Shown here piece by piece: positions 6,176-8,898 of a stretch of 8,898 nt of DNA. The notes below the pieces were generated by a model, which saw only the letters and a program-made list of their open reading frames with translations, searched no databases and had not been told where the DNA came from. The position numbers and the translations under genes were made by a program. This DNA is from an uncultured Lachnoanaerobaculum sp. (lineage in GTDB: Bacteria > Bacillota > Clostridia > Lachnospirales > Lachnospiraceae), in the NCBI GenBank assembly GCA_916720285.1, contig CAKAQP010000096.1, positions 1-8,898 of the forward strand, in the 5' to 3' direction. Every line of letters begins with the position of its first letter. Positions within the stretch are counted from its first letter, which is position 1.

Positions 6176-7642
6176 TTATAAAATCTCTTTAAATATACCC
6201 TTAAGTGCCGGATATATCTTTCTAAACTTTTGGTACTTTTTTTCGTATTTTGCTACGAGTTCCGGTTCCGGTTGTATTCTTTCTTTTATTTTTATTATTG
6301 ACTTTGTAGCCGCTTCCACACTTTCGTATTCTTTGCAGCCTACTGCCGCAAGTATGGCAGCTCCAAACCCCGGACCTTCCTCACTTACAGGTACTTCCAC
6401 TTCTACATTCATGATATTTGCCACAAGTTTTTTCCAAAGTGCACTCTTTGCACCTCCGCCACATATCATGGTCTTCTTTATTTCTATACCGAGGCTTCTT
6501 GCCACTTCCAAAGAATCTCTGAGACCGAAAGTAACACCCTCCAGTATTGCAAGTGTCATATCTTCTCTTCTTGTATCCATACTCATTCCGATAAATGTCC
6601 CCCTTGCCGCAGGGTCGTTGTGAGGTGAACGCTCACCCATAAGATATGGTAAAAAGAACACCTTATTTTCTCCAAGATTATCTATATTTTCCTGTTCTTT
6701 TGAAAAATCCTTTGTCTTTAAAATATCTTCCATCCACCATTTATTACAGGAAGCCGCACTTAGCATACATCCCATAAGGTGGTATTTTCCGTCCGAATGA
6801 TCGAATGAATGAAGTGCATTATACTTATCAACTCCGAATTTTTGGCTTGATATAAATATTGTTCCCGAGGTTCCAAGAGAAATATTGCAGGCTCCTTCTC
6901 CCACAGTACCTGTTCCTATAGCCGCAGCCGCATTATCTCCTGCTCCTGCGATTATCTTTATATCATCATTCAGTCCGAGTTCTTTTGCAAGTTCGGGTTT
7001 TATATTTCCTACCACCTCAAAGCTCTCGAAAAGTTTTGGAAGCATATTTTCTGAAATACCGCATATTTCAATCATCTCAGATGACCATTTTTTATTCTTT
7101 ACATCCAAAAGTAACATACCGGAAGCATCCGAATAGTCTGTAGCAAAGCTTCCGCTAAGCATATAGCTGATATAATCCTTCGGAAGCATTATTTTTGAAA
7201 TTTTTGCAAAAAGCTCAGGCTCATTATTCTTGACCCAAAGTATCTTAGGTGCGGTAAATCCTGCAAATGCAATATTTGCAGTAAGCTTGGAAAGTTTTTC
7301 CTTCCCGATAACATTGTTTAAATAGTCGGTTTCCTCAGTACTTCTGCCGTCATTCCAGAGTATTGCAGGCCTTAGCACATTGTCATCCTTATCAAGGATA
7401 ACCAGTCCATGCATCTGTCCTCCGAAACTTATACCGCCTATCTTATCATCTAAGCCTGCAGCTATCTCTTTTAAACCTTCTTTTACCGCTATAAACCAGT
7501 CTTCGGGCTTTTGCTCACTCCATCCTGAATGCGGAAAGTATAGAGGATACTCCTTAGATACAGACTTTACAAGTTCACCCTTACTGTTCATCATTACAAG
7601 CTTCAGGGCTGAGGTTCCCAAATCAACACCAATATAATACAT
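6176..7642 (-). CDS. xylB: Xylulokinase
   Basis: An FGGY-family sugar kinase predicted to phosphorylate D-xylulose with ATP to D-xylulose 5-phosphate, feeding the pentose phosphate pathway. The 488 residues begin MYYIGVDLGTSALKLV (phosphate-binding strand, Asp7). FGGQMHGLVILD (73-84) contains the MHG typical of xylulokinases, and LWNDGRS (95-101) is a substrate-binding loop. The second half holds IAGAGDNAAAAIGTG with the catalytic base Asp236, SLGTSGT (255-261) and the ATP-site CGGGAKSALWK (394-404). Length is normal. I prefer the ATG at 7642, preceded by GGAG with a 6-base spacer, over the ATG at 7654, which has no ribosome binding site. No xylose isomerase, transporter or xylose regulator is adjacent. 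Instead the gene leads into stress genes, 12 bases from bcp. Specificity for xylulose is inferred from the signatures, and another FGGY substrate remains possible. Confidence 0.93.
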   Translation of the reverse strand: MYYIGVDLGTSALKLVMMNSKGELVKSVSKEYPLYFPHSGWSEQKPEDWFIAVKEGLKEIAAGLDDKIGGISFGGQMHGLVILDKDDNVLRPAILWNDGRSTEETDYLNNVIGKEKLSKLTANIAFAGFTAPKILWVKNNEPELFAKISKIMLPKDYISYMLSGSFATDYSDASGMLLLDVKNKKWSSEMIEICGISENMLPKLFESFEVVGNIKPELAKELGLNDDIKIIAGAGDNAAAAIGTGTVGEGACNISLGTSGTIFISSQKFGVDKYNALHSFDHSDGKYHLMGCMLSAASCNKWWMEDILKTKDFSKEQENIDNLGENKVFFLPYLMGERSPHNDPAARGTFIGMSMDTRREDMTLAILEGVTFGLRDSLEVARSLGIEIKKTMICGGGAKSALWKKLVANIMNVEVEVPVSEEGPGFGAAILAAVGCKEYESVEAATKSIIKIKERIQPEPELVAKYEKKYQKFRKIYPALKGIFKEIL

Positions 7643-7682
7643 ACACGTCTCCATAAATTAAAAATTTATTCTATTATCTATT

Positions 7683-7711
7683 ACATTAAGATTCTACTCT
7701 TACATTGTCAA
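7683..7711 (-). promoter_or_regulatory. Predicted promoter of the xylB-bcp-yaaA-proX-polymerase operon
   Basis: A perfect -35 hexamer TTGACA (7706-7711, minus strand) lies 17 bases from a weak -10 TAATGT (7683-7688). The pair sits about 40 bases upstream of the xylB ATG and downstream of the ThrE small subunit, in the only sizeable gap before the five-gene cluster. The gap also holds an AT-only dyad, ATAAATT-AAA-AATTTAT (7653-7669), next to the xylB ribosome binding site. It could be regulatory or mere AT-richness. No catabolite-repression site or xylose-repressor site is evident to me. No clear terminator follows the exporter genes, so transcription may also continue from them. Confidence 0.5.
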
Positions 7712-7753
7712 TTGTATTCTTGCTCTTTTTACTGATAAAGTTGCTATCCTGTT

Positions 7754-8194
7754 TTATGTCTGTTTTGATCTTCTAAATCTTTTCGGTAAATGCAACTTAA
7801 ATACCGAGTCCACAAAGAATATGGCAAGGGCTATGGATCCCGCAATTTTTAATGCTTCATTCATATAAGTACTCAAGTTTGACGACTCTCTTATAAAGGC
7901 GTAAGCACATCTGTATATTGAACCGCCCGGCACTATCGGCAATATTCCCGGAATAAGGAAATTACTTACCGGTGCTTTTAAAACTCTGGCAAGTATATGT
8001 GACATTGTTGCAATACAAAGTGCTGAAACAAGGGCGGCAATCTCCACCCTACTTGCTACCATCTCCATTAAAAGATATACAGCCCAGCCCACCATTCCGG
8101 TCATCCCTGCCTGTACCATGTATTTTTTCGGCAGCTCAATCATGACACAAAAAGCCACCACTGCAATAAATGCACCAATTATCTTAAATAACAT
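7754..8194 (-). CDS. Threonine/serine exporter family, small ThrE_2-type subunit (YjjB-like)
   Basis: A 146-residue membrane protein with about four hydrophobic segments: residues 3-20, about 30-48, 52-75, and 112-130. A conserved loop NFLIPGILPIVPGGSIYR (79-96) carries the PGxLPxVPGxxxY signature of the ThrE_2 (DUF3815) half of the family. It ends in a basic tail (PKRFRRSKQT). It pairs with the DUF1212-type gene 7 bases upstream. In some bacteria the two halves are fused in one ThrE protein, and here they are split as in E. coli YjjP/YjjB. Family members export threonine and serine (Corynebacterium ThrE) or succinate (E. coli YjjPB), so the substrate here is undecided. The start at 8194 has GAGG with a 5-base spacer overlapping the preceding stop region. 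Confidence 0.92.
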   Translation of the reverse strand: MLFKIIGAFIAVVAFCVMIELPKKYMVQAGMTGMVGWAVYLLMEMVASRVEIAALVSALCIATMSHILARVLKAPVSNFLIPGILPIVPGGSIYRCAYAFIRESSNLSTYMNEALKIAGSIALAIFFVDSVFKLHLPKRFRRSKQT

Positions 8195-8201
8195 ACTCGC
8201 C

Positions 8202-8898
8202 TCACAAAATCACATATGCCAGTGCCACGCCTACAGCAACCGCAAAGGCCACAACTCCTGTCTCAAGCATTCTGCTGACACCTGCGGTATAATCTCCGTT
8301 TAAGGTATCTCTCATAGCTGTGGTAAAGATAACTCCCGGTACTATCGGCATTATTCCACCTATTATTACCAGATCTATATTCATATTTGCAAATACAAAT
8401 CTTTGAAATCCCACTGCTGTCAAAGCCATGGACAGTGTGGAGATCATATTCAGGAAAAATGAGTTAAACCCGAAAGGAACCAGTGCCCACTGTGTAATTG
8501 CCATTGCAAGTCCCGCAACTCCCGCCACCATGCAGTCGGTAAAATCTCCTCCAAGCATCATGGTGAAAAATAGTGCCACTCCTACAAAGGAAAGTCCGTA
8601 TAAAATACCTGTAAACTGTCTTACATCCTTTATCTTTTTTATTTCGGAATACGCCTCATATATATCCATTTTACCTGCACTTAATGCTCTTGATACATTG
8701 TTGATAAGGTATATTCTGTTTATATTTGTAGTCCTGTCAGGCACTCTCTTTGACATGGTGATAAGCCCCTCTTCGCTGTCAAGAGTTAATGTGATACCTG
8801 TAGCCAAAACGAATGCGGTATGTGATTCACACTTTGAATAGTCCAGTATTCTGTTCATAGTATCTTCCACTCTGCTTATCTCCGCGCCCGCTATAAGC
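8202..8898 (-). CDS. Threonine/serine exporter family, large DUF1212 subunit (YjjP-like), 5' end cut by window edge
   Basis: The frame stays open to the right edge: reading past the GTG at 8870 adds LIAGAEISR before VEDTMNRIL. This is the usual conserved start region of DUF1212 proteins (GAExxRVEDTM), so the GTG is an internal valine and the true start lies beyond 8898. About 232 residues are visible. A soluble N-terminal part contains ATGITLTL and INRIYLINNVSRAL. About five membrane segments follow, from FTGILYGLSFVGVALFF to the C-terminal AVAVGVALAYVIL. The motif GGIMPIVPGVIFTTAMRD near the C-terminus is the loop matching the one in its partner. With the small subunit it should form an inner-membrane exporter for small amino acids or a dicarboxylate. 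The family call is secure and the substrate is not. Confidence 0.92.
   Translation of the reverse strand, partial: LIAGAEISRVEDTMNRILDYSKCESHTAFVLATGITLTLDSEEGLITMSKRVPDRTTNINRIYLINNVSRALSAGKMDIYEAYSEIKKIKDVRQFTGILYGLSFVGVALFFTMMLGGDFTDCMVAGVAGLAMAITQWALVPFGFNSFFLNMISTLSMALTAVGFQRFVFANMNIDLVIIGGIMPIVPGVIFTTAMRDTLNGDYTAGVSRMLETGVVAFAVAVGVALAYVIL

Noticed and set aside
7643..7654. Four-residue N-terminal extension of xylulokinase from an ATG at 7654
   Set aside because: There is no ribosome binding site upstream, whereas GGAG sits 6 bases before the ATG at 7642, which directly starts the family motif.
8868..8870. GTG as the start of the DUF1212 subunit
   Set aside because: The frame continues upstream to the window edge with the conserved LIAGAEISR, so this is an internal valine codon.

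Overview
The window reads as a chromosomal segment of a low-GC Gram-positive anaerobe, most likely a Clostridia member close to Lachnospiraceae. This is a family-level inference from protein style: a UvrX/UmuC-like polymerase ending in a GGH tail, a PrdX/ProX-type tRNA deacylase, a split ThrE exporter and a diderm-free lipoprotein signal. Every supported gene is on the minus strand, so transcription runs from the right edge (8898) to the left edge (1). I see no rRNA or tRNA gene, no CRISPR array and no transposase.

Right part (7754-8898): a two-gene split ThrE exporter. The large DUF1212-type subunit runs off the right edge and the small ThrE_2-type subunit follows 7 bases later. A 111-base gap then holds a TTGACA-type promoter.

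Centre (2938-7642): five genes packed with gaps of 2-15 bases or a 4-base overlap, almost certainly one operon: xylulokinase (xylB), thioredoxin-dependent peroxiredoxin (bcp), YaaA peroxide-stress protein, ProX-type Ala-tRNA(Pro) deacylase and a Y-family DNA polymerase. Apart from xylB these share a damage-control theme: peroxide removal, limiting of iron-driven DNA damage, clearing of mischarged tRNA, and lesion bypass.

Left part (1-2925): a lipoprotein gene of unknown function with its own predicted promoter ends in a long-loop terminator-like hairpin at 2252-2320. That hairpin abuts a more AT-rich array of small N-terminally anchored proteins in the order X2, Y2, Y1 (broken), X1 (cut by the window edge). 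X1 and X2 are about 90% identical at DNA level over the visible part. Y1 and Y2 are only about 57% identical at protein level, and Y1 carries a frameshift and a stop. Y looks like a short, degenerate internalin-style leucine-rich-repeat protein, and X has no family I can name. The array of small duplicated genes resembles immunity or accessory-gene arrays, but no toxin or partner gene is visible, so that role is speculative.
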